Source: Sialis fuliginosa (Eukaryota; Arthropoda; Insecta; Megaloptera; Sialidae). From it: a stretch of DNA of 64,000 bases. The stretch spans positions 4,962,501-5,026,500 of the forward strand of contig OY540822.1 of assembly GCA_961205875.1 (NCBI GenBank), given 5' to 3'. Below are positions 22,494-33,030 of the stretch, piece by piece. A program made the translations under genes and the position numbers. Under the pieces are notes generated by a model. The model saw only the letters and a program-made list of their open reading frames with translations, did not search any database and was not told where the DNA came from. The first letter of the stretch is position 1, and each line of letters starts with the position of its first letter.

Positions 22494-22908
22494 TATAGTG
22501 TATTCCAAGTTGATTAAGACAGGAAATTTAACATGGGAACAATTAGAAGTGTTATAGTAACCTTTGGTCAAATTTTACGATGTGTCATTGGTGCATTTTG
22601 AAATGCCACCACAAAATTTAATAAAATAGTCATTCGTATTTTGTTTTCAAATTTATATCTGCCAAAAAATATTATTTATTATAATTTTATTTAGGATGCT
22701 TACTTTAATTTCATTTATGTATTTTATTCTTTATTAAAGTTGAAAACAAAATACTGTTGATTAATTTAAAATTTATCAGTTAGTTTCGAGGAGGAATTTC
22801 AAAATGCACCAATCACACATCGTTAAATTTCACCAAAGGTTACTACAACACTTCTAATTGTCCCCATGTTAAATTCCCTATGTCTTAATCAACTTGGAAT
22901 ACACTGTA
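22494..22908. mobile_element. TA-flanked MITE, family copy 1 (partner 53410)
   Basis: The element 22496-22906 begins (T/C)AGTGTATTCCAAGTTGAT and ends with its complement, with TA on both sides. Long inverted arms (about 130 bp on each side) include 'cccatgttaaatt' and 'acttctaattgt' motifs. A second copy with the same ends and interior lies at 53412-53790. The TA target and end sequence fit a Tc1/mariner-derived MITE. Confidence 0.9.
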
Positions 22909-23187
22909 TAACATTGAAATATGTAATATTGTCGATTTTCCTTTTTCATAATTTGTTTTGTAATTCTTTTTACTTACTACTGCAAAGTTGATGAGGTCAT
23001 TACATAATGGTGAATTTTTGAATACTCTGGCATCATGCACAGATCCAGGATATCCAATAAATACATCAATAAATTTCATATGATGATCTACTACTGTTCC
23101 TTGGATATGTATCGAAAAATATTGTTTTCTGTTAATATAAGAATCAGGATCTTCGCCAGGTTTATCTATTCTAATATGTGATATATA

Positions 23188-24008
23188 TATACAGTACAAG
23201 CCAAAAGTTTGAATACACCTAAAGAAAAAACAATTTTGAGTTTATTTGATTATTTCACGAAATCAACTTATTTATTCACATAAGTTGATTATGTTTAACA
23301 TAGTTTAGACATTTTTTGATTATTATTAATGTATTTTATAGAAATCAAATCAATTTTGAACATCGAAGATTTGAAAATGTTACTTTAACCGATGTTCTAA
23401 AAATACCCATTTTTTCATTAATAATTTCCGCACAAATTTTTGGTATTATTTGAAAAGTTGTAACATTGAAATATTTCCCACTTTTTTGTAATCGATTAAC
23501 AATCGCCAAATATTCATGCTGAAATCAATGAATATTTAGATTCACCACTTTCTTTGACTCCAGTCAAATGCCAACATCAAGAAAAAGGTATGATCGGACG
23601 TATAGCCGTCAAAAAACCACTTCTTCATCCGGTAAACAAACAAAACAGATTAGATTTTGCTAAAGAGCATGTTCACTGGACTATTGATAAGTGGAAATCC
23701 GTTTTGTGGAGTGACGAGTCGAAGTTTGCGCTTTTTGGGAGTCATCGACGACAATACGTTCCCCGAAAAGTCAATTAAAAGTGTATTTTGCCTACTGTAA
23801 AACATGGTGGTGGCTCAGTGATGGTTTGGGGCTGCTTCAGTCATGCAAGCATTGGTAAACTTGTGAAAATCAAAGGAATTATGAAAAACGAGCAATACCA
23901 CAATATATTGCAGTCGTACGACGAAACGTTGTATGCTTGCAATGGATAAAGGACGCAGATTACTCCGGAAATCTAAGACGACATCATCGCCAGTCTGCGG
24001 GAACATTA
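23188..24008 (+). pseudogene. Tc1-like transposase fragment inserted in Harbinger
   Basis: The left end CAGTACAAGCCAAAAGTTTG (23201) resembles a Tc1-type terminal repeat, preceded by TA repeats. The coding remnant includes GRIAVKKPLLHPVNKQNRLD, HVHWTIDKWKSVLWSDESKF (the catalytic Asp within W-S-D-E-S) and VKHGGGSVMVWGCFS, with a stop at 23776-23778 between the last two. The N-terminal paired-like domain is barely recognisable and the C-terminal catalytic half after about 23950 is missing, as is a right terminal repeat. Both flanks resume Harbinger transposase sequence. Confidence 0.8.
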
Positions 24009-26423
24009 TTACCAATTACACCAGGAAATCCTTTTGAATCTTGATAAAATGCAGCTGTTCCTGCTTTTTCAATTGCATTTGGATATTTAAAAAAGTAATA
24101 TAAAATCTGGTAATAATAATAATAAAAATAATAATAAAGCACTTAAAGTTATTCCAAACCTATCAGCAACATCACGATAGGATGCACTTTCATGACCTAC
24201 GAACCAAAGATAACAAAGTATATGCTTTTCTACTGTTACATTAATACGTCCTGCATTATCTGCAAAAATGATTTATATGTAATATAAGTATAATAATATG
24301 TAATAATAAACCTTGCAGAGAAGTAAATATCTCAGATGCGCTGAACTCATCTATCATTCTATGTACTACATGCCTAGATCACCTGAAGTGCATGATGAAA
24401 TCAATGTTGTTATAATTACGTACGATATTTTCGAGATAATTGTTTATCCTCACATGGTCAACACGTTGGATAATACCAAAAATTTATATAAATAATTGTT
24501 TTATTTTAATTGATTATAATTTACCATCATCGTCACTTTCATTTAATATTGGTAATAATGGTTCTGGTATTTTAAAAAAATCGTCTTCATCAGATGATTC
24601 TGCTATAAGCGCGTTTTCAATATTTTGGTGCGACATATTAGTATTTACTTAGTTACTGTACTTAAACAATTCATTTTATTCTTTGTTGCACTCATGCACT
24701 GACAGAATTGTATGTGAACTATCCAATTCTAGTGCAGTACTAGGTCAGCTAAAAAAAACAAACCTTATGTAAAGTACTTATGTCTCAACAAATTACTTAT
24801 TTGACTACACCTAAATTCACACCGGTTGCATTTAAAAGGTCGTTCATTAGAATATGTTAATTTATGTTTTTTCAATCTTCCTTTTTCTCTCAAACTATAT
24901 TTACATTGATCACATTTAAAAGGTCGTTGATTAGAATGTTTTAACTTATGTGAATCCAAATGAAGTTTTTGATAAGAACTATATTCACACTGATTGCATT
25001 TAAAAGGTCATTTATTAGAATGTGTTAACTTATGTTTTTTCAAATCACTTTTTCGATTAGAATTATATTCACACTGGTCGCATTTAAATGGTCGTGTATT
25101 AGAATGTATTAATTTATGTGTTTTCAAAGTAAATTTTCGATTAGAACTAAATTCACATTGTTCGTATTTAAAAGGCCGTTCATTAGAATGTGTTAATTTA
25201 TGTGTTTTCAAAGTAGTTTTTCGTTCAGAACTATATTCACATTGGTCATATTTAAAAGGTCGTATATTAGAATGTGTTACTTTATGTGTATACAATTTAG
25301 TTTTTTGTGTACAATTAGTATCACTGAGATCTGCATTTCCTTTTTGCTCATTTTGAATGTCGGTGTCTGTCAGATTTTCTTCATTAACTTCCAAGTCTAC
25401 CTGAAAAATGACAGTTGATTAACTTTTAGTTACAATATAGATTATTTGACAATATTTGTTAGTTGAGAATTCAATAATATTATAGAGTTAATGCACATGC
25501 ATACATACAGGTAAATCGCAAATAGTTTTTATTAGTATATATCTAACTAGTAACTAGGTTTGTCAGAATATATGACCTCAACAACATATGCACGATGTAG
25601 CTACCACAGGAACAAATCAAATGTGTGTATATATAGTAATTGTAAAGAAAATTATAGAAATTAAGAAAAATATTGTCAATTTAATTGAAAATACTGCATT
25701 AGTGATTGTTGAAAACGTAAAAATGTAGACCAAGATAAATTTGAGTTTATATACAGGATGTCAATTATGTTCTGGGACGGTCGAATATTTCGAATGGTAC
25801 ATACCAGCATCGACAAACAAAAAAATACGTGTTCAATATTTTTGAAAAAGCTATTCAATTACACCAAACTCGAATGGAAGTATTATAATACCGTCGAAAA
25901 ATTGTGTACGAGATAAGGCCAGACAAAACATAAAGAAATGTTAATTTCCGCATGGTGGCTGTGCGTGTGCCTGTGTGTCTGGATGTGAAATGAATTTTCT
26001 TTCGTTCACGATAACTACTGTAAAAATGCACCGATTTGAATTATTTTTGGGGAAAATGTTTGTCTTAGTGAGTACTCTAGACCTGTTGATTTTGGTGCTA
26101 ATCGGATTAGAGGTTTTAGAAATATTCGAAATTTTGTAACTATTTTCATCTAAAAAGTGAACGCTGCGAGTATTATCTCACTAATTTTGATAAGACTTTG
26201 TAGTGCAATTGAACCTAAGGGACATTTTTTTGTACACTTCTAAACGGCTATTGAAGGGGTAAAAACCACCCTCAAAATTTGAATTTTAAATACTAATTAA
26301 TATGTCATTAATTCATGTTGCCTGGAAACAAATGCAACTAAATTCAAATTGTCAAATTAGTTATTCTACGAATGTGTATTATGTTTTTGACATTAGGATA
26401 TTATAAAACTAATACATATATTG

Positions 26424-26614
26424 TAGCTAACTTTTCGGGCTGTCCACGTTGTCGTATTTTTAAACTTGACGTTTCGACTCTCATGTCGGAGTCTACTTCA
26501 GAAGTGATTCTGAAACTGTAAATAATCATAATTCTGAAGAAGACTCCGACATGAGAGTCGAAACGTCAAGTTTAAAAATACGACAACGTGGACAACAGCC
26601 CGAAAAGTTAGCTA
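26424..26614. repeat. 79-bp-arm hairpin with 'gaaacgtc' motif
   Basis: Left arm 26424-26502 and right arm 26536-26614 are near-perfect reverse complements around a 33-nt loop. The right arm contains 'gactccgacatgagagtcga' followed by 'aacgtcaag', a type of sequence often found near the 3' ends of insect retroelements. A related 'ggtcgaaacgtctga' occurs at 20844. Host element unknown. Confidence 0.8.
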
Positions 26615-26889
26615 CTATGGACAACGGCCACGAAAGCCTACAGAAGAATAATACATATATTATTATACAAATGTGAGTTTTATTTCTTACAATTCCCATT
26701 CAAATTTTTCATATATCTACTTATTAAAAATTATTTAAAAAGATATTAAAGAACATGGAAGTCATGTATGGTTCTCCATACCGATATTTTATGATATGGA
26801 GCAAGCCAAACAGAAATTTCTGGATTTTCAATAATTTTTTACTCGTAGACTATTAATTTTTAAAAATAATTGCAAGAGGCAAAAAGTGC

Positions 26890-28007
26890 TTAAGCCTCGT
26901 TTACATCTGACATTTATTACATGCGATTTATATCTGACATTTATTTTGACTAATGTAAACTCTATAGAATATGTATCTGACACATATATTCACTTGCTGA
27001 TATTTTTATCGATACATTTATATACGTTGATGTAAACACTGAGTGAGCAATATATTCAGACTCTCCGACACATATCGCAAAAGTTGAGCAGTCGTCTACT
27101 TTTGTATCTAGTATCTGACACTTTTTTTTAGAAATAATTGAATAATTTATTGATTTATAATGGATTTATACAAGTCAGAAGTATGGAATATGAAATGAAA
27201 ATAATACAAATTGATATTATGTCCAGTATTACAGCCTAGCTAACAAAATTTGCTAGCTTTCAAATATTTTCAAAAGAAGTATATATGACAGTTCTCTTGG
27301 AGTTTTTTTACAGATAATTGCATGCATAGGAAGGAAAAACTAAGGTATGTATAAAGTATATTTACTAACATTGAGTAAAAACGGTAAACACCAACTTACT
27401 ACAAATGCAACTATCTGTCAAAAACTCCAAGAGAACTGTCATATAACTTTGATATCCCATTTGAATGTGCTTGCAAGCTAGCAAATGTGTTATTTTTTTT
27501 ATGTTATGAGCACAAATAATATTATTTTAAGTTCGTGATATACCCACGTGGTATTTTTTCGGTCGGATCGAATGAAATCAATTACAACCCTTCATATGTG
27601 ACAGAGGGTGAAATATTAAATTCTTCTCTTTTTGCTCTTTATTCATAATACAAAATCGTAAATATATTGGCTCTTAGTTAAATTGCAAAAAAACAACCTT
27701 TCTACCCCCAGCATTAAGAGTCGAATGAGATTTTTTAAAGAATTAAAATAATTTCTTTTTCAATTTCATATGGAATAAATTAAATGCCGTATATAAATGT
27801 ATGATATAAATGTACAATGACATATGTAAACAGTTGATATATTTATTGCAAATATTTGATCCGAAAGTATCTGACGCTTATTTCATGACATAAATATCAA
27901 ATAATTTATGTCACAATTATTTTAGATGTAAACAGTATATGCAATTTAGTGTCAGATATTAGACATAAGTATCACGATATAAGTATCCTAATGTAAACGA
28001 GGCTTTA
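26890..28007. mobile_element. 1.1-kb MITE with TTA TSD (AGCCTCGTTTACAT ends)
   Basis: Ends AGCCTCGTTTACAT (26893) and ATGTAAACGAGGCT (to 28004) are a 14-bp inverted repeat, flanked by TTA at 26890-26892 and 28005-28007. The 3-bp TTA target is typical of PIF/Harbinger. Subterminal 'atctgacatttat' repeats occur at 26906-26990 and in the complementary sense near 27840-27960. A second MITE remnant (27217-27500) is nested in the middle. Confidence 0.85.
27217..27500. mobile_element. Decayed MITE of the TGCCCGG family, with 33-bp hairpin
   Basis: The left end TGTCCAGTATTACAGCC with 'tagctaacaaaatttg' resembles the ends of the MITE at 28069 and 62970. Arms 27286-27320 and 27412-27446 ('tatgacagttctcttggag' and complement) form a hairpin. 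The right end is degraded. Confidence 0.6.
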
Positions 28008-28065
28008 GATTGAAATAAGGATTCTCAAAAAAAAATTTATTTGTAATTTAATTAATTAAATTCAT

Positions 28066-28345
28066 TTATGCCCGGTATTATAAAGGACCTAACAAAATTT
28101 GTTAGCTAGCAATTACATTCAAATGGGGTATTAATACTGTACTAGTATCTATGGATTAGTTATGGAATTTAGAGCAGTGACACTTCAATTAATTGTAACA
28201 CAGTTGGCATCTTTGACCATACAAAATAATTTTCATAACATCACCACTGTTTTAATACCGTTTGTATTTACCTTCAACGCGTGCGCGAAACTTGTCAAAG
28301 TCATAGCTAACAAATTTGTTAGGTCCTTTATGATACCGGACATTA
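28066..28345. mobile_element. 274-bp MITE with TTA TSD (TGCCCGG family)
   Basis: The element 28069-28342 begins TGCCCGGTATTATAAAGGAC and ends with the near-complement (CCGGACA), with TTA at 28066-28068 and 28343-28345. It is 90+% similar by eye to 62970-63301 over most of its length. Open frames of about 80 codons in both copies start MEFRAVTLQ and are shared only because the DNA is shared. I do not regard them as genes. Confidence 0.9.
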
Positions 28346-28640
28346 ACACAATTGATTTAGAACCACTTTTATTTTACTTTTACATTTACGCATGCGCGTC
28401 ATATTGACATATGAGCAACATATCTAAAAACACTAAAATTTTATATATGCACTGTAAACGCTGTAAACAGTAAAAGTAAAACTATTACTATACATATATT
28501 ACTCAATATTAACAATGCCTTTCATTACCTGGTGTTCCTGCTTATAAAATATTACAAATTCATCATAAACTTCAATATCTTGCAGAAGATTGGTTTCGTC
28601 TTCAATTTAAGTACATAACTTCTTGTTTAACGTGAAACAT

Positions 28641-28915
28641 TTTTACACACTGTATTCAATCTTGAGGTCAAAGTTTATTTTAATAACTAAATACGTAGCC
28701 CACACAATGTAATTGATTCGCTGAGAACTAACTGAAAGTATTAAATACAATCAGTTGAATACAACAAGAGCAGGTAGATCTTACATCACTCACTAGCGTA
28801 GCGACGGTAGCGACCATTGGAGATTCAATGGTGGATACATAGATAAATAAATACTATAGATAAGAAACTCTCAAGGTATATAAAGACAAGGTAGTCTCCA
28901 AGGTATATAAAGACC
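28641..28915. other. Upstream region of the decayed zinc-finger gene
   Basis: No NRF1-like promoter block of the kind seen before the other exon-1 copies is present here, which agrees with a dead gene. Two copies of 'aaggtatataaagac' (28873 and 28900) are end fragments of the MITE family that follows. Confidence 0.45.
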
Positions 28916-29440
28916 AAGGTTAGTATATGTATAGGTTGCCTCATAACTTTTTGACCAATCAGCGGCTGCGTGTGATGACGTCACCCTGAGGAACCTTCAA
29001 ACGTAGTTTCATATATTAAGTTTTTTTTCAAATTATTTTGAATTTTTGGATATTTGTATTTAAAAAAAGTAAATATTATTGTTTATTACAGAAGCACAAA
29101 TTATTACATATAATATTTCTTCATAAAAACTTTAAAATGATGTCAGAAATCAATGCTTAAAGAAAATACATTTCTTGGTTACACATAAAAAAACACTTGT
29201 TTAAAACTATAATTTATAATAATAAAATAATAAAAATTTAGATTTAAAACTCAGTACACTATCAATATCAAATGAAAATATTTAAAAACAACTTACAATA
29301 AATCAGCTTAACTAAAATAAAGAGTAAATATAGTTTGACAGCCATTTATAATGTCAAAGAGTTCCTCACGATGACGCGTTCTCCCCTCTCATGCCACTCC
29401 CCGCCAGAGTTATGAGGCAACCTATTACTTTACTAACCTT
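28916..29440. mobile_element. 525-bp MITE with CCAAT/CRE in its end
   Basis: The left end AAGGTTAGTA followed by 'aggttgcctcataac' (28934) is matched at the right by 'gttatgaggcaacct' and TACTAACCTT (29408-29440). 'gaccaatcag' at 28953 and 'gatgacgtcacc' at 28974 lie just inside the left end. A second copy is at 58944-60752, interrupted by other elements. There is no coding sequence. Confidence 0.85.
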
Positions 29441-29952
29441 GTATAAAGACAAGGTAGTCTCAACAATTCCTTGACCAATCAGCGTTGGTGCGGGAATTGA
29501 CGTCACCTGGGGGATATATTCAAATGTCATAAATTTTTAATAGAATATTAATTACAAAAAATTCTTTTATTTATTTTTGTTTTCGTATTTTTTGATATTT
29601 TTACAACACATACAATCAAATAAGTACAAATTCGACATTGTAAAATCATAAAAAAGCTGTCAAAGACAATTTGGTCAATTCGGGAAGCATCATTTTTACT
29701 ATTCTTAAGTTGGCAATACGTTATATGATTATGACAGCACTTTATGATTTTGCTATGTCGAATTTGTATTTATTTGATTGTATGTGTTGTTAAAATATCA
29801 AAAAATACGAAAACAAGAATAAATAAAGGAATTTTTTGTAATTAATATTCTATTAAAAATTTATGACATTTGAATATATCCCCCAGGTGACGTCAATTCC
29901 CGCGCCAACGCTGATTGGTCAAGGAATTGTTGAGACTACCTTGTCTTTATAT
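29441..29952. mobile_element. Fold-back MITE, 220-bp arms, CCAAT/CRE in each arm
   Basis: Left arm 29441-29660 and right arm 29729-29952 are close reverse complements: 'agacaaggtagtctcaac' at the outer end, 'gaccaatcagcg' and 'attgacgtcacc' inside, then 'aaatttttaatagaatatt'. The central 70 bp are unpaired. A partial third arm follows at 29958-30090, joined to the end of the 28916-type MITE. Confidence 0.88.
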
Positions 29953-29957
29953 ACCTT

Positions 29958-30153
29958 GGGTAGTCTCAACAATTCCTTGACCAATCAGCGTTGGCGCGGG
30001 AATTGACGTCACCTGGAGATCTATTCAAATGTCATAAATTTTTAATAGAATATTAATTACAAAAAATTACTTTATTTATTCTTGTTTTCGTTATGAGGCA
30101 ACCTTGTACTTTACTAACCTTGACCTCAAGGTTAGTAAAGTACAAGGTTGAAT
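29958..30153. repeat. Chimeric MITE end plus 23-bp-arm palindrome
   Basis: Positions 29958-30085 repeat the left arm of the preceding fold-back element, then switch at 'cttgttttcg|ttatgaggcaacc' (about 30090) to the right end of the 28916 MITE family. At 30106-30153 'accttgtactttactaacc' is followed by its exact reverse complement, a palindrome with almost no loop. Confidence 0.8.
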
Positions 30154-31171
30154 TTTTCGAATTACCTCGAAACAGTTCGAAATAGATAAAAATGACCAAG
30201 TTAAAATTTTTAGGTAATATTAATATCTATAATTTATGTTCTATTAATTTTTTCGAAAAAACAAATTTTTGAAAAAATCGTATTATAATAAATGTATTAT
30301 TATTAGTTAATCCAACAGTTATAATTTTTCAGAATGAAATAAGTAATATTCAATTTCAACAAACAAAATGTCACTTGATTGAATAATTGTTACAGATATA
30401 AATAAATATACTTTATATTTTATAATGTAAACTTACCAAATTTTATCTTGATTAAAGATGTAACGAACTCAAGATAAACATTCAACCATTGTAATTTGCA
30501 AAAAAAGTCATATCTTTGAATAAAATAATTAAAATACAACGCATTATATGTATGTCAGTTTTAGCTATTGTGACGCTTCTTAGCAGATTTTTTGTGAACC
30601 ACCGGACTATCTATCTATTTCACAATAAAATTTTTCAAAAATATGAATTTTTTTAAAATAAACTGCAAATTTTCTTCTTTCTAGTTACCGATTTGGTTGA
30701 ATTTTAATAGGGTTCTATTCTGATAATAGATGAAATTAATTCGAAAGCATTGCTGTTGATTTATTACGTTTTGCGAACTGTAGTGTGTCGCCGTCACTTA
30801 AAAATGGGATGAAATCGACAAATTGAACTTTATTTATAGTTTTATAACAGAAAATTAAAACCAATCGATATTAAACTAACAATAAGTAAATATGGAGACT
30901 CTAATGGTCTCTTTTAGAAAATGTAAACGTTTAAGTAGGTTACTGAAAAAATGTAATATATATTGCTCATTTTAACAATTTTCATACGATAAAATTTTTA
31001 GGATGAGAATAGAACACACTTCCATGCAGAGCCTGCTTGAAGTGTACAATATTGATTTTTTCAAATATTTTGAGAAGTAAGAACATCAAGTTGCATATCA
31101 TCGAAAAGATAATAAAATCTTATGTTCAAAAATTTAAAATTTTCATATTACTTCTATTTAAGAAAACATTG
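30154..31171. other. AT-rich spacer without recognisable features
   Basis: I see no open reading frame, element ends or repeats of note in this stretch. Confidence 0.4.
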
Positions 31172-31261
31172 TGACAAGACAGTCTCAATAGCTCCTTGAC
31201 CAACCAACGTTTGCGCGGGAATTACGTCACCCAGGGGATATATTCAAACGTTGTAAATGTA

Positions 31262-31457
31262 TAAGGGCCGATCCACACTATCGTGCCGGTCTCGCTCCAG
31301 TCAAATATTCAGTATAGTAAATACTGTATTGGAGTGTGACTGAAGTGAGACCGGCACGATACGTATAGGTGAATGCTTTCATTGTTTATTGTTTATTTAT
31401 ATTTTGATTGGAGCGAGACCGGACCAGGACTGGTACGATAGTCTGGATCGACCCTAA
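31262..31457. mobile_element. 190-bp MITE with TAA TSD
   Basis: Ends GGGCCGATCCACACTATCGT (31265) and the complement 'acgatagtctggatcgaccc' (to 31454), with TAA at 31262-31264 and 31455-31457. An internal inverted pair 'ccggtctcgctcc'/'ggagcgagaccgg' is also present, and a third 'gtgagaccggcacgat' lies in the middle. Target length and sequence fit PIF/Harbinger. Confidence 0.88.
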
Positions 31458-31489
31458 TTAGTATAGAAAAAATAGATTTTTCGAACACA

Positions 31490-31863
31490 ATGGTCACGTT
31501 CACGACTGACCAAAACAGTGAACAACGAGCTTTGATTGGTTGATTCATGGAATTTCTGATGGAATGTACCAGAAATTTAAAGAATGTCATTTTTAAGCGT
31601 GTAAGGAAGTGAGAAAGAAGTAACTAGAAAGAGATAGAAACTAGTGATCAGGCTAACCAAAGAACTTTTATGTTACCTTCATGTTGAGCGTTTCTGTCAG
31701 AATACTAGTTTCTATCTCTTTATGGTTACTTCTGTCTCACTTCCTTACACGCTTAAAAAAAATGACATTCTTTAAATTTCTGGTACAATCCACCAGAAAT
31801 TCCATAAATCAACCAATCAAAACTCGTTGTTCACTGTTTTTGGTCAGTCGTGAACGTGACCAA
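31490..31863. repeat. Nested fold-back, 170-bp arms
   Basis: 'ggtcacgttcacgactgacc' (31492) pairs with 31841-31860, and 'aagcgtgtaaggaagtgag' (31594) with 31738-31757. The arms flank a 40-nt centre near 31670. Open frames at 31393-31590 (minus) and 31681-31866 (plus) are the same peptide from the two arms (FFKFLV.S.RNS.NQPIK) and are not genes. Confidence 0.82.
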
Positions 31864-31910
31864 TAATTCCTTTATCAACAAAAATTGGTGACAGTTTGAT
31901 ATCTACACTT

Positions 31911-32754
31911 TAAAGCCCGCTTTCCACTGCAAGCGGAGCGGGGTCATTACGGACTACGTTTGACTCGCAAATGTAATTTGCATAGTAATGCTTCCACCAA
32001 CAAAGAGTCAAGTAGAACGGACTGAGCGAGTAAAAATAGTTAAGAACGAGCTCGTTCCGCTAAAACAAGCGGAGCGGTGTCCGTACGGACTCCGTTCGAC
32101 TAGCAATCGAAAATTACATAGTAGCACTTCCACTGGTAAAGGGGTAAACGGAACGGATCAAACGAATAAAAATAGGTAAGAACGAGTTCGCTGCGTCACA
32201 GTACCACTGACTAGTTTCTAACGGACTCCGCGTGCCCCCGAGGTGAAATAGCTTCCCTAAAGTTGATATTTTATTTTAAAATATCGGCCTCTATAAATGA
32301 CAGAAGTTCTTAAAATTGTTCTCTGCTAACTCTGAAGTAATTCTTGAATTGTTCATCATGTAAATCATAGAACAATCTATATTCACCTCTTAACGGTCTC
32401 TCTTTGATATGATTACTTAACCAAAACCTTGGTTTGGCGCGCTTTTTTTTGTATACTTATAAAATTAAACATTTCTTTGTTTGCATATAGTCAGAATCGG
32501 CTTCACGAGCTTTCCCTTCCAAATACAAAGTCCGACTAGACTCGCTCGCAATGGAATTTGACCAATTTCTCATTTTCCGTTTAACTCGCTCCGCTCATTT
32601 CTCGTTTTCATTTCTCTTTCGCAATGGAAGGGAAATAATAAAAATTATCAAAACTTTTTGTTAATGGAAGGCAAAACCTACTTTAACTAGTTAGACCCCG
32701 TTCGGCTCAACTATTTCTCGCACATTACCCTTTTGCAGTGGAAAGCCCGCTTAA
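31911..32754. mobile_element. 838-bp MITE with TAA TSD
   Basis: The left end AGCCCGCTTTCCACTGCAA (31914) and right end TTGCAGTGGAAAGCCCGCT (to 32751) are near-perfect inverted repeats flanked by TAA. Subterminal repeats such as 'gcggagcgg' with 'cggact.cgtt' occur at 31931, 32068 and further inside. There is no transposase. The open frame 31988-32179 reads through these repeats. Confidence 0.85.
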
Positions 32755-33030
32755 GAAATCGATGATTGTAGTCGACCAAAGTGTACAAAGATAGTTTCGC
32801 GGGGAGTGAAAGGGCAAAAAATTGTTTTTACGCAAATAACTTCAAAATGGCAACTGCACTAATCGGTTTCTTAGAGCGTAGATACTAAACTATATCTGTG
32901 TCAATTTTCGTTGATGTTTGAAAAATCTATTTTTTCTGTACTAATTATACATTTGAATATATCCCCGTGGTGACGTAATTCCCGCAGAAACATTGATTGG
33001 TCAAGGAGCAATTGAAATTACCTTGTCTTT

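Larger units (their letters stand above)
22097..24636 (-). pseudogene. Harbinger DDE transposase, interrupted
   Basis: A start MSHQNIENALIAESSDED at 24636 opens exon 1, with a GTAAAT donor at 24524. The next exon (about 24495-24313) reads INNYLENIVRNYNNIDFIMH, then has an in-frame TGA, then VVHRMIDEFSASEIFTSLQ. Further pieces carry HESASYRDVADRFGIT (about 24190), FKYPNAIEKAGTAAF (about 24080), then DPDSYINRKQYFSIHIQ and DVFIGYPGSVHDARVF (23160-23020, DDE_Tnp_4 core), and GNSAYPCLTHLMVPY (about 22455) with ARFNRKLS-like motifs. The last frame ends at 22097 after a shift near 22330. A Tc1 fragment replaced a short coding segment before HIRIDKPGEDP. The MITE sits between a GTAAGT-like donor (near 22977) and a TTAG acceptor (22457), that is, in a probable intron. 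Confidence 0.8.
19956..24768 (+). mobile_element. Complete PIF/Harbinger element with 3-bp TSD
   Basis: The element runs 19959-24765 (4807 bp). Its ends are identical inverted repeats of 21 bp starting AGGTTTGTTTTTTTTAGCTG. The 3-bp target duplication TAT lies at 19956-19958 and 24766-24768. It carries the two genes expected for PIF/Harbinger in convergent arrangement: a Myb/SANT-like DNA-binding protein on the plus strand (20190-21947) and the DDE transposase on the minus strand (24636-22097). A TA-flanked MITE (22496-22906) and a Tc1 fragment (about 23190-24005) inserted into the transposase later. The insertion point is the stop codon of a zinc-finger gene on the minus strand. Confidence 0.93.
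25401..28528 (-). other. Intron of the decayed zinc-finger gene, MITE-filled
   Basis: It contains the hairpin at 26424-26614, a Harbinger-type MITE at 26893-28004 with another MITE remnant inside it, and a MITE at 28069-28342. Open frames at 25676-25858 and 28162-28407 have no domain, and the latter is a translation of the MITE. I see no exons. Confidence 0.6.
24765..28640 (-). pseudogene. C2H2 zinc-finger gene, decayed member of the MFHVK family
   Basis: Exon 1 is 28640-28529 and starts MFHVKQEV. At 112 nt instead of the family's 111 it is shifted out of frame, and stops after about 12 codons. The GT donor is at 28528. The intron (25401-28528) ends in TTTTTCAG, and exon 2 begins at 25400 (VDLEVNEENLTD). 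Six or more fingers of the type C-x2-C-x12-H-x3-H follow. Damage seen: two Cys-to-Tyr changes (FKYDQC, FKYEQC), an in-frame TGA near 25008 where Arg of the linker is expected, and a His-to-Tyr (HKLTY). Each is explained by a C-to-T or G-to-A transition. The last finger loses its second His, ending HKYFT-stop. That stop codon lies across the Harbinger TSD. Confidence 0.85.
31172..33030. mobile_element. Fold-back MITE carrying three nested elements
   Basis: The outer arms are of the 29441 family: 31172-31264 plus 31455-31485 on the left pairs with 32925-33030 on the right ('ggggatatattcaaa', 'aaaaaatagatttttc'). The left arm is split by a 190-bp MITE (31265-31454). The centre holds another fold-back (31490-31863) and a MITE with AGC...GCT ends (31914-32751). 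Removing these restores arm continuity across 31264/31455, which proves the order of insertion. Confidence 0.85.

Noticed and set aside
28162..28407. 81-codon frame shared almost exactly with 63063-63269
   Set aside because: Both frames lie in two copies of one MITE; the shared peptide follows from shared DNA and the frames end differently.
31393..31866. Similar peptides encoded on opposite strands (FFKFLV..RNS)
   Set aside because: They are the two arms of a fold-back, so each arm gives the same frame.
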